This document shows positions 47,788 through 57,195 of a stretch of 64,000 nucleotides of DNA, piece after piece (the stretch's first letter is position 1; every line of letters starts with the position of its first letter). The stretch is from Paracoccus kondratievae (GTDB lineage: Bacteria; Pseudomonadota; Alphaproteobacteria; Rhodobacterales; Rhodobacteraceae). The notes under the pieces were generated by a model. It worked only from the letters and a program-made list of their open reading frames with translations, did not search any database and was not told where the DNA came from. The stretch is taken from assembly GCF_009301415.1 (NCBI RefSeq), contig NZ_CP045072.1:97501-161500 (forward strand). Reading direction: 5' to 3'. Both the position numbers and the translations under genes were made by a program.

Positions 47788-48816
47788 ATGAGCCTGCCGA
47801 AACGCCGCCTTTTGACCTTCGCGCTGGCCGCTTTTGGCGGTGTGGTCTTTCTGCTGCTGCATCTGCCGTTGCCGATGCTGCTTGGCCCGATGCTGGCCTG
47901 TCTGATCGCGGCGCTTGTGGGCGTGCCTTTGGCTGGGGCGGGACAGTTCGGCATCTTCATGCGCACCATCCTTGGCGTGGCGGTCGGTGCTTCGATCACG
48001 CCCGGCGTTCTGGCCGAGTTGCCCGATGTCGCTGCCTCGCTGCTGTTCGTGCCGGGCTTCATCGCGGTGATCGCGCTGGTCGGCTATCCGCTGTTTCGCC
48101 GCGTCTTTGGTTTTGATCATGCGACGGCATGGTACGGGGCAATGCCCGGCGGGTTGCAGGACATGCTGGTTTTTGGCGAAGAGGCGGGCGGTGATATCCG
48201 CGCTCTGTCGCTGATCCATGCGACTCGGGTGCTGGTGATCGTCACCGTCGCGCCGCTGATCATGACGACATGGTGGGGTGTGGACCTGTCCCAGCCCCCC
48301 GGTGCGCCGATGCGTGCCACCGGCCTTACCGAGATCGCGTTGATGATTGCTGCGGGCCTGATCGGCTGGAAGGTCGCCGAGCGGCTGGGCCTGTTCGGGG
48401 CCTCGATCCTTGGGCCGATGGTGCTGACTGCGGCGCTGTCGCTGTCGGGGCTGATCACGCATCGCCCTCCGGCCGAGATGATACAGGCCGCGCAATTTTT
48501 CATCGGCATCGCGGTGGGGGTGAAATACGCCGGCATTACCCTGCGCGAACTGCGTCTGCATGTGACGGCGGGCATCGTCTATGCGCTGTTTCTGGCCGCG
48601 ATCAGCCTGATCTTTATCGAGGCGATCGTGCATCTGGGTCTTGCCTCGGGGCTGGACGCATTTCTGGCATTTTTGCCCGGCGGACAGGCCGAGATGGTGG
48701 TCATTGCCCTGATCGCCGGGGCCGATCTGGCCTATGTCGTCAGTCACCATCTGCTGCGGATGATCATCGTCATCCTGCTGGGTCCGGTGGTGGGTAAGCT
48801 GCTGGGACGGCGTTAG
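47788..48816 (+). CDS. AbrB-family (AmoA-like) membrane protein / putative transporter
   Basis: The 342-residue protein has about nine to ten helices in two homologous halves. RTILGVAVGASITPGVLAEL and the later QAAQFFIGIAVGVKYAGITL, each followed by a GG motif (GAMPGGLQDMLVFGEE; LAFLPGGQAEMVVIALIAG), show the duplicated AbrB-transporter pattern. It follows the biotin carboxylase by 64 bases and may export or import an operon metabolite. Confidence 0.82.
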   Translation: MSLPKRRLLTFALAAFGGVVFLLLHLPLPMLLGPMLACLIAALVGVPLAGAGQFGIFMRTILGVAVGASITPGVLAELPDVAASLLFVPGFIAVIALVGYPLFRRVFGFDHATAWYGAMPGGLQDMLVFGEEAGGDIRALSLIHATRVLVIVTVAPLIMTTWWGVDLSQPPGAPMRATGLTEIALMIAAGLIGWKVAERLGLFGASILGPMVLTAALSLSGLITHRPPAEMIQAAQFFIGIAVGVKYAGITLRELRLHVTAGIVYALFLAAISLIFIEAIVHLGLASGLDAFLAFLPGGQAEMVVIALIAGADLAYVVSHHLLRMIIVILLGPVVGKLLGRR

Positions 48817-48847
48817 CCGCGGGCCAGGGAAAAAGGGGAGTATCCGC

Positions 48848-49411
48848 ATGAGTCATCGCATCCTGAAAGCCGCCGAACACCGCCGCATGCCGTGGAAGAA
48901 TGGTCGGGGCGAGACGGTCGAGGTCGCCGTTCACCCCCACGGCGCGGGGCTGGCTGATTTCGGCTGGCGTATCAGCATGGCCGGAGTGAGCGAGGACGGT
49001 GATTTCTCGATCTTTCCCCAGATCGACCGGACGCTTGCCGTGCTGACCGGCGAGGGGATCGAGCTGCATGTTCAGGGTACGCCGACCCGGCAACTGACGC
49101 CTGATTCCGAACCGATGGCCTTTGCCGCCGATGTGCCGACCTCGGCGCGGCTGCTGGCCGGGCCGATCACCGATCTGAACGTGATGACCCGGCGCGGCGC
49201 CTTTACCCACCGGCTGACACGGCTAAGCACGCAGGCCACCGGCGCGCCGCAGTGGCGGCTGCTACTTGCCACCGCGCCGGTAACGCTGGAATTCGCGGGT
49301 AAGACGATGGCGCTGGAGCCGCTGGATGCGCTTTATTGTGAGGGGGCCGAGGCGGCCTTGCCGGTCGGCCCCGCCCCTGACCTTTGGTTGATCGAGATCG
49401 ACGACGCCTAA
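48848..49411 (+). CDS. HutD/Ves family protein
   Basis: A 187-residue cupin-like protein starting HRILKAAEHRRMPWKNGRGE, then DFGWRISMAGVSEDGDFSIF and PITDLNVMTRRGAFTH, the hallmarks of HutD/Ves. HutD accompanies histidine utilisation and may bind N-formimino-glutamate or related glutamate derivatives; 5-oxoproline is a cyclic glutamate, so the placement is suggestive. Aaaaggggag precedes the ATG. It converges with the antiporter gene (4-base overlap). Confidence 0.85.
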   Translation: MSHRILKAAEHRRMPWKNGRGETVEVAVHPHGAGLADFGWRISMAGVSEDGDFSIFPQIDRTLAVLTGEGIELHVQGTPTRQLTPDSEPMAFAADVPTSARLLAGPITDLNVMTRRGAFTHRLTRLSTQATGAPQWRLLLATAPVTLEFAGKTMALEPLDALYCEGAEAALPVGPAPDLWLIEIDDA

Positions 49412-51180
49412 TCGGCCCGGTTGCTCAGCAACAGATCGCGGCCGGCAAATATGCCGCCGACGCATTCCATCTTGAAGCGTTCGGCGTCGCGGCCGCGGAT
49501 CTCTTCCATGACCTCGTCGACCTCGTCAGGGTCATCGCCCAGCTGCAACAGCGCCTCGCGTCCCATGACAAAGGCGCTTTCCAGCGTTTCGCGCAGCTGA
49601 AAATCGGCCCCGGCCTCGATCAGTTCCAGCGCATGCTCGCGGTCAAAGGCGCGGGCGATGACCGGCACCAGCGGGAATTCGTGCTTGATCAGCTCGACGA
49701 TGCGGGTGGTGGCCTCGCGGTCGCCGGGAACGGCGATGATCAGGCTGGCGTTCCCCGCCCCGGCAGAGTGCAGGATGTCCAGCCGCGCCCCGTCGCCATA
49801 CCAGATCTTGAAGCCGAATTCATTGGCGTCGCGGATGGTCTGGGGGTCCTTCTCGATGATCGAGATGGAGTGGCCGCGCGCGATCAGCGGCTGGCTGATG
49901 ATCTGACCCATACGGCCGAATCCGATCATCAGGACCCGTGCCTCTAACCCCTGCGCGGCCTCGACCCCGTCAAGCGATGGTGCGGGTTTCGGTGCCAGAC
50001 GATCATGCAGAATGACCATCAGCGGTGTCAGCACCATCGAGACGATGACAATGGCGGTCAGCACCGCGTTGTTCTGGCCGTTGATAATGCCGAATTGCAT
50101 GGCGCTGGAGTACAGCACAAAGGCGAATTCGCCGCCCTGCGCCATCAGCACCGCGCGTTCCAGCGCCTCGGACCGGCTGGCGCGCAGCGTCCGGCCTACG
50201 CAATAGATCACCAGCATCTTCAGCAGCATATAGGCTGGCACGCAGATTGCGATCAGTGCCCAGTTTCCGGCGATGATGCGCAAATCCAGCGCCATGCCGA
50301 CGCCAAGGAAGAACAGGCCCAAAAGCAGGCCGCGGAACGGTTCGACATCGGCTTCAAGCTGGTGGCGAAAGCTTGATTCCGACAACAGCACCCCGGCCAG
50401 GAACGCGCCCATCGCCATCGACAGCCCGCCCCATTGCATGAGCAGTGCCGAGCCCAGCACCACCAGCAGCGCCGCGGCGGTCATCACCTCGCGCCCGCCA
50501 AAGCGCGCCAGAAAGGCGAACATCGGGTTCAGCAGATAGCGCCCCGCCGCAACCAGCGCGGCGATGCAGCCCAGCCCGATGGCAACGCCGGCAAGGCGCT
50601 GGGGCAGGGTGACCTCTTCTCCTCCCGGGGCCAGAAAGGCGACCATTGCCAATAGGGGGACGATGGCCAGATCCTCAAACAACAGGATGGCGATGATGCG
50701 GCGGCCTTTGGGCAGGGCGATTTCATTGCGCTCGGCCAGCATCTGCATGACGATGGCGGTCGAGGTCAGCACGAAGCCGGTGCCCGAGACAAAGCTGGCC
50801 GCGACCGGGAAACCCAGCGCCAGCCCCACGCAGGTCAGCAATGCGATGGCCAGCAGCACCTGCGCAAAGCCAAGGACGAATATCTCGCCCCGCATCGCCC
50901 AGATGCGCGACGGCTGCATCTCCAGCCCGATAACGAACAGAAACAGCACCACGCCCAGTTCGGCGACATGGATGATCGCCTGTGGGTCGTGGAAAAAGCC
51001 AAGGCCAAAGGGTCCGATCGCCAGCCCCGCCGCCAGATAGCCCAGGACCGAGCCCAGGCCCATCTTGCGAAACAGGGGGACCGCCAGCACCGCTGCCGCC
51101 AGCAAGACCACCACGCTGAGCAGCGGCAGGCCGCCACCATGCCCTGCCGCCTCGGCGGCGGCTGTTACCTCTGTTGCCAT
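49408..51180 (-). CDS. Monovalent cation:proton antiporter, Kef/CPA2 family
   Basis: The 590-residue protein has a twelve-helix Na/H-exchanger domain (LLAAAVLAVPLFRKMGLGSV with LGYLAAG, TGFVLTSTAIVMQMLAE, FLAGVLLSESSFRHQLEADV) and a C-terminal TrkA-N/RCK domain (VLMIGFGRMGQIISQPLIA with SIIEKD). This is the KefB/KefC architecture of glutathione-gated potassium efflux. The neighbouring electrophile-detoxification genes fit a Kef role in electrophile stress. No kefF/kefG partner is adjacent. Confidence 0.93.
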   Translation of the reverse strand: MATEVTAAAEAAGHGGGLPLLSVVVLLAAAVLAVPLFRKMGLGSVLGYLAAGLAIGPFGLGFFHDPQAIIHVAELGVVLFLFVIGLEMQPSRIWAMRGEIFVLGFAQVLLAIALLTCVGLALGFPVAASFVSGTGFVLTSTAIVMQMLAERNEIALPKGRRIIAILLFEDLAIVPLLAMVAFLAPGGEEVTLPQRLAGVAIGLGCIAALVAAGRYLLNPMFAFLARFGGREVMTAAALLVVLGSALLMQWGGLSMAMGAFLAGVLLSESSFRHQLEADVEPFRGLLLGLFFLGVGMALDLRIIAGNWALIAICVPAYMLLKMLVIYCVGRTLRASRSEALERAVLMAQGGEFAFVLYSSAMQFGIINGQNNAVLTAIVIVSMVLTPLMVILHDRLAPKPAPSLDGVEAAQGLEARVLMIGFGRMGQIISQPLIARGHSISIIEKDPQTIRDANEFGFKIWYGDGARLDILHSAGAGNASLIIAVPGDREATTRIVELIKHEFPLVPVIARAFDREHALELIEAGADFQLRETLESAFVMGREALLQLGDDPDEVDEVMEEIRGRDAERFKMECVGGIFAGRDLLLSNRAD

Positions 51181-51248
51181 TTACCCTCCGTTCGCGCTCT
51201 GTTTCGGGTCAGCCTATACCGGGCCTTGCCGATCACAAAGCACCATGC

Positions 51249-52268
51249 TCAGCGCCAACCAAGCGCGGGGGCGATGTGTTTCAGCACGGCCTCGATGACA
51301 TGGGCGTTGTAATCGACGCCAAGCTGGTTCGGCACGGTCAAAAGCAGGGTGTCAGCCTCGGCGATGGCCTCATCGGCGCGCAGCTCTTCGATCAGGCGGT
51401 CGGGCTCGGCTGCGTAGTTGCGACCAAAGATCGAGCGGGTCCGTTCGATAAAGCCGACCTGGTCGCTGTCCTGCCCGCCGCGACCGAAATAGCGGCGGTC
51501 GCGGTCGTCGATCAGCGGAAAGATCGAGCGGCTGACCGAAACGCGCGGCTCATGTTCATGCCCCGCCGCTGCCCATGCCTCGCGAAAGGCGCGGATCTGT
51601 TCGGCCTGCTGGATGTGAAATGGCTGGCCCGTCTCATCGGTTTTCAGGGTCGAGCTTTGCAGATGCATCCCCAGCCGCGCCGCCCAGCGGGCGGTATCGT
51701 TCGACGCCGCCCCCCACCAGATGCGCTGACGCAAACCGGCCGAATGCGGCTCGATCCGCAAGAGGCCCGGCGGGTTGGGAAACATCGGGCGCGGGTTCGG
51801 ACGGGCAAAGCCGTGACCTTCGATCACGTTCAGAAACATCTCGGCATGGCGGCGGGCCATGTCGGCATCGCTTTCACCATCGGCGGGCGAATAGCCGAAA
51901 TAGCGCCAGCCCTCGATTACCTGTTCGGGTGAGCCGCGCGAGATGCCAAGTTGCAGTCTTCCCTGCGAAATCAGATCGGCAGCCCCGGCGTTCTCTGCCA
52001 TGTAAAGCGGGTTTTCATAGCGCATGTCGATGACGGCTGTGCCGATCTCGATGCGGCTGGTACGCGCGCCTACTGCCGCCAGCAGCGGGAAAGGCGAGGC
52101 AAGCTGGCGGGCGTAGTGATGGACGCGGAAATAGGCACCGTCCGCGCCCAGTTCCTCGGCCGCAACCGCAAGCTCGATCGATTGCAGCAGCGTGTCCTGT
52201 GCGCTGCGGCTTTGTGAGCCGGGTTCGTCCGACCAATGACCAAAGGACAGAAATCCGATCTTTTTCAC
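51249..52268 (-). CDS. LLM-class flavin-dependent oxidoreductase
   Basis: A 339-residue luciferase-like monooxygenase: [75 protein letters not shown]. The GTG start at 52268 overlaps the LysR stop (GTGA), so the pair forms an operon. The substrate is unknown. Confidence 0.85.
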   Translation of the reverse strand: MKKIGFLSFGHWSDEPGSQSRSAQDTLLQSIELAVAAEELGADGAYFRVHHYARQLASPFPLLAAVGARTSRIEIGTAVIDMRYENPLYMAENAGAADLISQGRLQLGISRGSPEQVIEGWRYFGYSPADGESDADMARRHAEMFLNVIEGHGFARPNPRPMFPNPPGLLRIEPHSAGLRQRIWWGAASNDTARWAARLGMHLQSSTLKTDETGQPFHIQQAEQIRAFREAWAAAGHEHEPRVSVSRSIFPLIDDRDRRYFGRGGQDSDQVGFIERTRSIFGRNYAAEPDRLIEELRADEAIAEADTLLLTVPNQLGVDYNAHVIEAVLKHIAPALGWR

Positions 52269-53218
52269 GGGGTCGCCTCGGTGGTTGCGGGGGGATGCTG
52301 GGACAGGGGGGCCTGCCATGGCGGGCGGTGCAGCTCGGCTGCCAGATGGTCGACAAACCGGCGCAGCTTGGCAGGCATGGGGGAAACCGGGGGCCAGACC
52401 GCGACCACGGGCAGCGGCCTTGTGTCAAAGCCCTCAAGCACCCGCTCCAGCCGCCCGTCGGCAAGCGCGGGCGCGGCGATGAAACCGGGCAGGATGGCCA
52501 GACCAAGCCCCCCGATCGCCATGTCGCGGATCGCCTCGCCATTGTTCATCGACAGCCGTCCCTGCACGACCGGGGACACAAAGCGGTCGCGGTCCTGAAA
52601 CTGCCATAGCTGGCTGTTAGGCAGGTGGCTGTAGCCGATCACCTCATGATCGCGCAGATCGGCCAGTGTCCGGGGCCGACCCTTGCGTTCCAGATAGGCG
52701 GGGCTGGCGCAGACGACGCTTTCATCTTCGCACAGCTTGCGCTGCATCAGCGCCCTGTCGCGCATTTTGCCGATGCGGATGCCGATGTCGAAACCCTCGC
52801 GCGCAAGGTCCCGGGCGCGGTCGTCGTAATCGACGCTGATCTCAAGCTCGGGGTTCAGGGCGGCGAAACGGGCGATGATCGGACCCAGATGCATCACGCC
52901 AAAGGTCATCGGTGCGGCAATCGACAGGCTGCCGCGCAAGGGGGCAAGCCCGTCCATATCCCATGCGGTGCTTTCGGCGGCGGCAATCAGCTCGGTCAGC
53001 GCGGGGCGCAGACGTTCGGCCAGACGCAAAGCGGCCTCGGTCGGGGTGATGCGGCCGGCGTTGCGGCGAAACAGCGCCGCGCCCAGCGTGCCCTCAAGAT
53101 CGGTGATCCGCTTGCTGACCACAGATTTAGACAGGTTCAGACGGGCGGCGGCGGCGGTGACGGTGCCAAGCTCCATCACCGTCAGAAATGTCTCAAGATC
53201 GTTCAGGTCATAGCGCAT
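52265..53218 (-). CDS. LysR-family transcriptional regulator
   Basis: The 317-residue protein has the helix-turn-helix [20 protein letters not shown] and [20 protein letters not shown], and an effector domain with [20 protein letters not shown] and [20 protein letters not shown]. It is divergent from the ring-cleaving dioxygenase, with a gttcgc-N5-gcgaac dyad in the gap, and is co-transcribed with the LLM oxidoreductase. It probably senses quinone or electrophile stress; this is inferred. Confidence 0.9.
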   Translation of the reverse strand: MRYDLNDLETFLTVMELGTVTAAAARLNLSKSVVSKRITDLEGTLGAALFRRNAGRITPTEAALRLAERLRPALTELIAAAESTAWDMDGLAPLRGSLSIAAPMTFGVMHLGPIIARFAALNPELEISVDYDDRARDLAREGFDIGIRIGKMRDRALMQRKLCEDESVVCASPAYLERKGRPRTLADLRDHEVIGYSHLPNSQLWQFQDRDRFVSPVVQGRLSMNNGEAIRDMAIGGLGLAILPGFIAAPALADGRLERVLEGFDTRPLPVVAVWPPVSPMPAKLRRFVDHLAAELHRPPWQAPLSQHPPATTEATP

Positions 53219-53244
53219 GGCGCAAGCTTACCTGCTGTGCCGGC

Positions 53245-53272
53245 GTTCGCAATAGGCGAACACAAGGTTCGC
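53245..53272. promoter_or_regulatory. Candidate LysR operator (gttcgc-aatag-gcgaac plus third half-site)
   Basis: A perfect 6-5-6 dyad (53245-53261) is followed after 5 bases by another gttcgc half-site (53267-53272) in the gap between the divergent LysR and dioxygenase genes. A dyad plus an extra half-site is a common LysR arrangement. Confidence 0.5.
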
Positions 53273-53337
53273 CGCCGCTGCTGTGGTGGAAACGGCCCCC
53301 ATGCCCGATATTGGTGCCAAGAGAAAGGAGGCCCATC

Positions 53338-54282
53338 ATGGAGCTCACCGGAATTCACCACCTGACGGCGATCACGGCGAATGCGCCCGGCAACAAACGG
53401 TTCTATACCGACACGCTGGGGCTGAGGCTGGTGAAAAAGACCGTCAATCAGGACGATACCAGCGCCTATCACCTGTTTTATGCTGACGGGCTGGCCCGTC
53501 CCGGCACTGACCTGACCTTTTTTGACTGGCCGGCAGCGCCTGAGCGGCGCGGGACGCATTCGATCAGCCGCACCGGATTGCGGGTTGCGGGCGACAGTCT
53601 GGACTTCTGGGCCGGGCGGCTGGCTGACCGCGGGCTGAGCCTTGGGCAGATTGCATCCCTCGACGGTCGCGCGAGCCTTGATTTCGAGGACCCCGAGGGC
53701 CAGCGTTTCCGTCTGACCGAGGATGCACCCGATGCCGTGACCGCGCCTTGGGAGAAAAGCCCGGTGCCGGCGCAGCATCAGATCCACGGGCTGGGGCCGA
53801 TCACCATTTCGGTACCTGAACTTGCCCCGACCGAGCTCGTGCTGACCCAGGTCATGGGCCTGCGCAAGGTCCGCGACTATGCCAGCCCCGACGGGCAGGG
53901 CACGGTCCATGTCTATGAGATGGGGCAGGGCGGCCCTTCGGCCGAGCTGCATGTTGCGGTCCAGCCCGATCTGCCGGTGGCGCGTCCGGGTGCGGGCGGG
54001 GTGCATCACGTTGCTTTCCGCGTGCCCGACAAACCGGCGATCCACGAATGGGCGCGGCGTCTGTCCGATATGCGGGTGCCAAACTCGGGCGAGGTCGAGC
54101 GTTACTATTTCCGCTCGCTCTATTTCCGCGAACCGGGTGGAAACCTGTTCGAGATCGCCAGCGACGACCCCGGTTTCGCCGTGGATGAGCCGTTGGAGAG
54201 CCTTGGCGAAACGCTGTCGCTGCCGCCCTTCCTGGAAGGTCAGCGCGCGATGATCGAGGCGCGACTGAAACCGCTGGACTAA
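53338..54282 (+). CDS. Ring-cleaving dioxygenase, VOC family (MhqO-like)
   Basis: The 314-residue protein contains two VOC modules: [20 protein letters not shown] ... [14 protein letters not shown] and [19 protein letters not shown] ... [10 protein letters not shown]. Metal ligands are expected at HH in IHHLT, HH in [10 protein letters not shown] and E in PGGNLFEIA. The type is MhqO/hydroquinone dioxygenase. Agaaaggagg precedes ATG 53338. It likely opens rings of (methyl)hydroquinones. A terminator follows the stop. Confidence 0.9.
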   Translation: MELTGIHHLTAITANAPGNKRFYTDTLGLRLVKKTVNQDDTSAYHLFYADGLARPGTDLTFFDWPAAPERRGTHSISRTGLRVAGDSLDFWAGRLADRGLSLGQIASLDGRASLDFEDPEGQRFRLTEDAPDAVTAPWEKSPVPAQHQIHGLGPITISVPELAPTELVLTQVMGLRKVRDYASPDGQGTVHVYEMGQGGPSAELHVAVQPDLPVARPGAGGVHHVAFRVPDKPAIHEWARRLSDMRVPNSGEVERYYFRSLYFREPGGNLFEIASDDPGFAVDEPLESLGETLSLPPFLEGQRAMIEARLKPLD

Positions 54283-54300
54283 GACGTACCCCCTGACATG

Positions 54301-54334
54301 AAAGGCCGTCGGAGCGATCCGGCGGCCTTTTTCA
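54301..54334 (+). terminator. Terminator after the dioxygenase gene
   Basis: The 12-base stem aaaggccgtcgg / ccggcggccttt has one G-U pair, a 6-base loop and a trailing T tract, 18 bases past the stop codon. Confidence 0.85.
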
Positions 54335-54422
54335 TATGGCCCGGCGCCGATGGGAACGGTTGCGACCGACGGGTGTTTGGTTCCATCCTGACACACGCAA
54401 CAGGACATAGGGGGAGTGGGGA

Positions 54423-54824
54423 ATGATCCAGCCGGACACGGACAAGCCTGTCTCAGAGCTGATTGACGCCCGGATCACAGAGCTGGGGGACTGGAGGGGT
54501 GAGACGCTGGCGCAGTTGCGCACCCTGATCCACGAGGCCGATCCCGAGGTGGTCGAGGAATGGAAATGGCGCGGCGTGCCGGTCTGGTCGCATGACGGCA
54601 TCATCTGCACGGGCGAGACCTATAAGCAGGTGGTCAAGATGACCTTCGCCAGGGGTGCGTCGCTTGAGGATCCCTCGGGTCTGTTTAACGCCGGTCTGGA
54701 GGGTAACACCCGCCGCGCCATCGATCTGCGCGCGGGTGACCAGATCGACGCCGGGGCGCTGAAGGCGCTGATCCGTGCCGCCGTGGCCCTGAACCAGAGC
54801 AAGAAAAAGGGGCGGCCAGAATGA
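54423..54824 (+). CDS. DUF1801 domain protein
   Basis: A 133-residue protein with the YdhG/DUF1801 pattern: LIDARITELGDWRGETLAQL, ADPEVVEEWKWRGVPVWSHD, GIICTGETYKQVVKMTF, FNAGLEGNTRRAIDLRAGD. The function is unknown; relatives are phosphoribosylglycinamide-like small folds. Agggggagtgggga precedes the ATG. Its stop lies inside a bidirectional terminator. Confidence 0.85.
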   Translation: MIQPDTDKPVSELIDARITELGDWRGETLAQLRTLIHEADPEVVEEWKWRGVPVWSHDGIICTGETYKQVVKMTFARGASLEDPSGLFNAGLEGNTRRAIDLRAGDQIDAGALKALIRAAVALNQSKKKGRPE

Positions 54825-54838
54825 CCGCCCCGTCTTTT
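54809..54838. terminator. Bidirectional terminator between convergent genes
   Basis: The stem ggggcgg / ccgcccc (54809-54815 and 54825-54831) is preceded by aaaaa and followed by gtcttttt, so it has a T tract in both directions. It lies between the DUF1801 gene and the FMN reductase gene. Confidence 0.8.
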
Positions 54839-54854
54839 TGCTGATCTGACCGCC

Positions 54855-55448
54855 TTAGGCGGTTTTGGCACGCTGGGCGATGGTCGCCTCGGCCCACCAG
54901 TTCAGTTCATCGAGCATGGCGTTGAGCGAGGGCAGCAGGTTCGCCTCGACCTCGGTCATCTCGCCATTGGCGCCCAGCGGCGAGACCTTGAAGAAATCGC
55001 CCCCGCCCAGATGCACGGCATGGCGCAGCGGCACCATCTGCAACTCGACCGCGATGCCGCGCAAATGCTCGATGGCGCGGGCAGCACCGACGCCGCCATA
55101 ACCCATGGCTGCCGCCGGTTTGTGGTTCCATTCCTTATAAGCCTGATCCAGCGCGTTCTTGAGCGAGCCGCTGACCGAGTGGTTATATTCCGCAGTGACA
55201 AAGATATAGCCGTCGAACTCGGCAAGCTTTTGTTGCCATTTCACCGCGCGTGGGTCCTGCGACGGCACCCACAGGTTCGAGGCGACCTCGTCAAAAAGCG
55301 GCAGGTCATAGTCGCGCAGATCGACCAGTTCAAAGGTCATGTCCTCGCGCTTTTGCGCATTCTCCAGCAGCCAGGCGGCGGGTTTGTCGGCAAAGCGTGC
55401 GGCGCGGGTCGAGCCGATGATAATGGCGATATGGGGTTTGCGGGTCAT
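54855..55448 (-). CDS. NAD(P)H-dependent FMN reductase / quinone reductase
   Basis: A 197-residue flavodoxin-like protein: IAIIIGSTRAARFADKPAAW, LVDLRDYDLPLFDEV, FVTAEYNHSVSGSLKNALDQ (with Y-N-H-S) and AAMGYGGVGAARAIEHLRG. These match the NADPH-dependent FMN reductase/azoreductase family, which reduces quinones by two electrons. Set among dioxygenases and GST, a quinone-reductase role is reasonable. Confidence 0.9.
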   Translation of the reverse strand: MTRKPHIAIIIGSTRAARFADKPAAWLLENAQKREDMTFELVDLRDYDLPLFDEVASNLWVPSQDPRAVKWQQKLAEFDGYIFVTAEYNHSVSGSLKNALDQAYKEWNHKPAAAMGYGGVGAARAIEHLRGIAVELQMVPLRHAVHLGGGDFFKVSPLGANGEMTEVEANLLPSLNAMLDELNWWAEATIAQRAKTA

Positions 55449-55606
55449 GTTCGTGATCCTTTGTGATGATCTTTCGGGGGCCGGTTGCGGCCTTGGATAA
55501 CTGTCGTGGTCTTAACCTGCCCCCTGCGGGGTTTCCGGGCAAGCCAACCGGCATCGGATACAGTGTTCGATATTTTGGAACGGCCTGATGTCTGGGCAGA
55601 AACGGA

Positions 55607-55630
55607 CAGGCGGGCCTTTTGACCCGCCTG
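55607..55630 (-). terminator. Terminator of the GST / dioxygenase-hydrolase operon
   Basis: A perfect 8-base inverted repeat (caggcggg / cccgcctg) with an 8-base loop lies 25 bases beyond the stop of the minus-strand gene and is followed there by tccgtttctg. It also falls in the gap downstream of the FMN reductase start. Confidence 0.6.
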
Positions 55631-55654
55631 CCGCTGTCATTCCCGGGGTGCCTG

Positions 55655-57184
55655 TCAGGCGCGGTCGATCCAGCTTTTCCCCTGTGCCAGATCCTCGGGC
55701 TGCAGCTCGTGCCCGGCGTCGAGCGTTTGCACCTCAAGCGCCGCGCCGCCATCCTGCAAGGCCCGTTCAAGCGCCGGTGCCATGCGCGCAAAGGGGTCAC
55801 GCGCCCCGGTCAGCATCAGCACGCGACTGTCCTTTAGCGCCTGCGGCTCAAGGGTGGGGGGCTCTTCCAGCACCTGAATGCCCCGCAGCAGGACCGCACT
55901 GCGGATCAGGCCGGGATAAAGCTGCATCAGCGCCCCAAGCAGGTTCGCGCCGTTCGAATAGCCCAGATAGGTCAGTGCCGCCGGGTCCAGATCATAGGCC
56001 CGCGCCGCCTCGGCGATGAAGCCGGCAAAAGCTTCGGCCTCGGCCCGGATATCGGCCTGATCATAGGTCACGGCGTCATGGCGGCGGAACCAGCGGTTGA
56101 TGCCTTCCTCGGATGAGCGGCCGCGCACGCCCAAAAGCGTGGCATTCGGTGCCATGCGATGGGCAAGCGGCATCAGATCGGATTCATTACCGCCGGTACC
56201 GTGCAGCAGGACGATGGTTTTGCCGTCCGGGCTGTCCGGCCGGTGAAAGCGATGGACGAAATGCAGGTCTCGCATCGGTTGCCTTTCCTTTCCCGGAAGG
56301 GAGAATTGCGGCAGGATCACGCGCAGATCTTCGGCGCGGGCCGCGTCATGGGGCGGGACGAACAGCGTCTCGCCCAGATGTTCGGGGGCCTCGTCCACGG
56401 TGAATCCGGGGGCGTCGGTCGCATATTCCAAAAGTGTCCCCGCCGGTTCGCGCACATAAAGCGACAGGAAATATTTCCGGTCGTGCACGCTGGTCGCGTC
56501 GGTGCCCTTAAGCGCAAGCCGCATCTGACGCACAGCATCGGCATCGGCTGCGCGAAAGGCGACGTGATCCAGAATGCCGGTGCCGGGGATGCCGGGGAAA
56601 AATCCGGTGGCATCGCGGACGTCGATGATATCCGTGTCCGATTCCATACGCTGGATCGCGCCGCCTGCCGCGCCGGGCTGATAGCCAAAGCGGGTCAGAA
56701 ATTCACGTGTCGCGACGGGCTGTTCGGTCAGGATGGTCACGCCGCGCAGCCGCGTCGGGGCGATCGGATCAGGCAGGGGAGCCGCCGCAGGCAGGGCTAT
56801 CCCGACCAGCTTGACGATCACGCCATCGGGGTCCTTGAGCCGCAATACGGTTTCGCCCTGTTCGCGCAGCGGCCCCTCGACCGGCACGCGCGCGGTCATG
56901 GCGCGGGTCAGCCAGTCGCCGATGCTGTCAGGGGGCACGGCAAGCGCGATTTCCGAGACCTGCCCATGGCCGACGCGGCCGGGTGCGCCGTCCTCCCACA
57001 CCAGAAAAGTGATGAGAGAGCCGGGCGAGCCAAGCGCATCGCCATAAAACAGGTGCAGCTGTTCGGCATCCTCATAGCCTCCGGTGCGCTTGACCAGACG
57101 CAGGCCCAGAAAACCGGCGTAGAAATCGACATTGGCCTGAACCCGGCGGGTAATGCCGGTGACGTGATGGATGCCAGACAGCAT
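55655..57184 (-). CDS. Fusion of MhqO-like VOC dioxygenase with MhqD-like alpha/beta hydrolase
   Basis: The 509-residue protein couples two VOC modules (about 1-300; LSGIHHVTGITRRVQANVDF, GLRLVKRTGGYED, GILDHVAFRAADADAV, EPAGTLLEYATD) to a phospholipase/carboxylesterase-type hydrolase (about 305-509; IVLLHGTGGNESDLMPLAH, nucleophile in YLGYSNGANLL, LTGARDPFARM, DAGHEL). In Bacillus, mhqO and mhqD are separate genes of one quinone-resistance operon. The fusion links ring opening with hydrolysis of the product. It follows the GST gene by 11 bases. Confidence 0.9.
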   Translation of the reverse strand: MLSGIHHVTGITRRVQANVDFYAGFLGLRLVKRTGGYEDAEQLHLFYGDALGSPGSLITFLVWEDGAPGRVGHGQVSEIALAVPPDSIGDWLTRAMTARVPVEGPLREQGETVLRLKDPDGVIVKLVGIALPAAAPLPDPIAPTRLRGVTILTEQPVATREFLTRFGYQPGAAGGAIQRMESDTDIIDVRDATGFFPGIPGTGILDHVAFRAADADAVRQMRLALKGTDATSVHDRKYFLSLYVREPAGTLLEYATDAPGFTVDEAPEHLGETLFVPPHDAARAEDLRVILPQFSLPGKERQPMRDLHFVHRFHRPDSPDGKTIVLLHGTGGNESDLMPLAHRMAPNATLLGVRGRSSEEGINRWFRRHDAVTYDQADIRAEAEAFAGFIAEAARAYDLDPAALTYLGYSNGANLLGALMQLYPGLIRSAVLLRGIQVLEEPPTLEPQALKDSRVLMLTGARDPFARMAPALERALQDGGAALEVQTLDAGHELQPEDLAQGKSWIDRA

Positions 57185-57195
57185 GGTTTGTCTCC

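Noticed and set aside
49408..51180. KefF/KefG ancillary oxidoreductase for the Kef-type antiporter in the nearby FMN reductase
   Set aside because: The FMN reductase at 54.9 kb is of a different subfamily and not adjacent; a functional link would be speculation.
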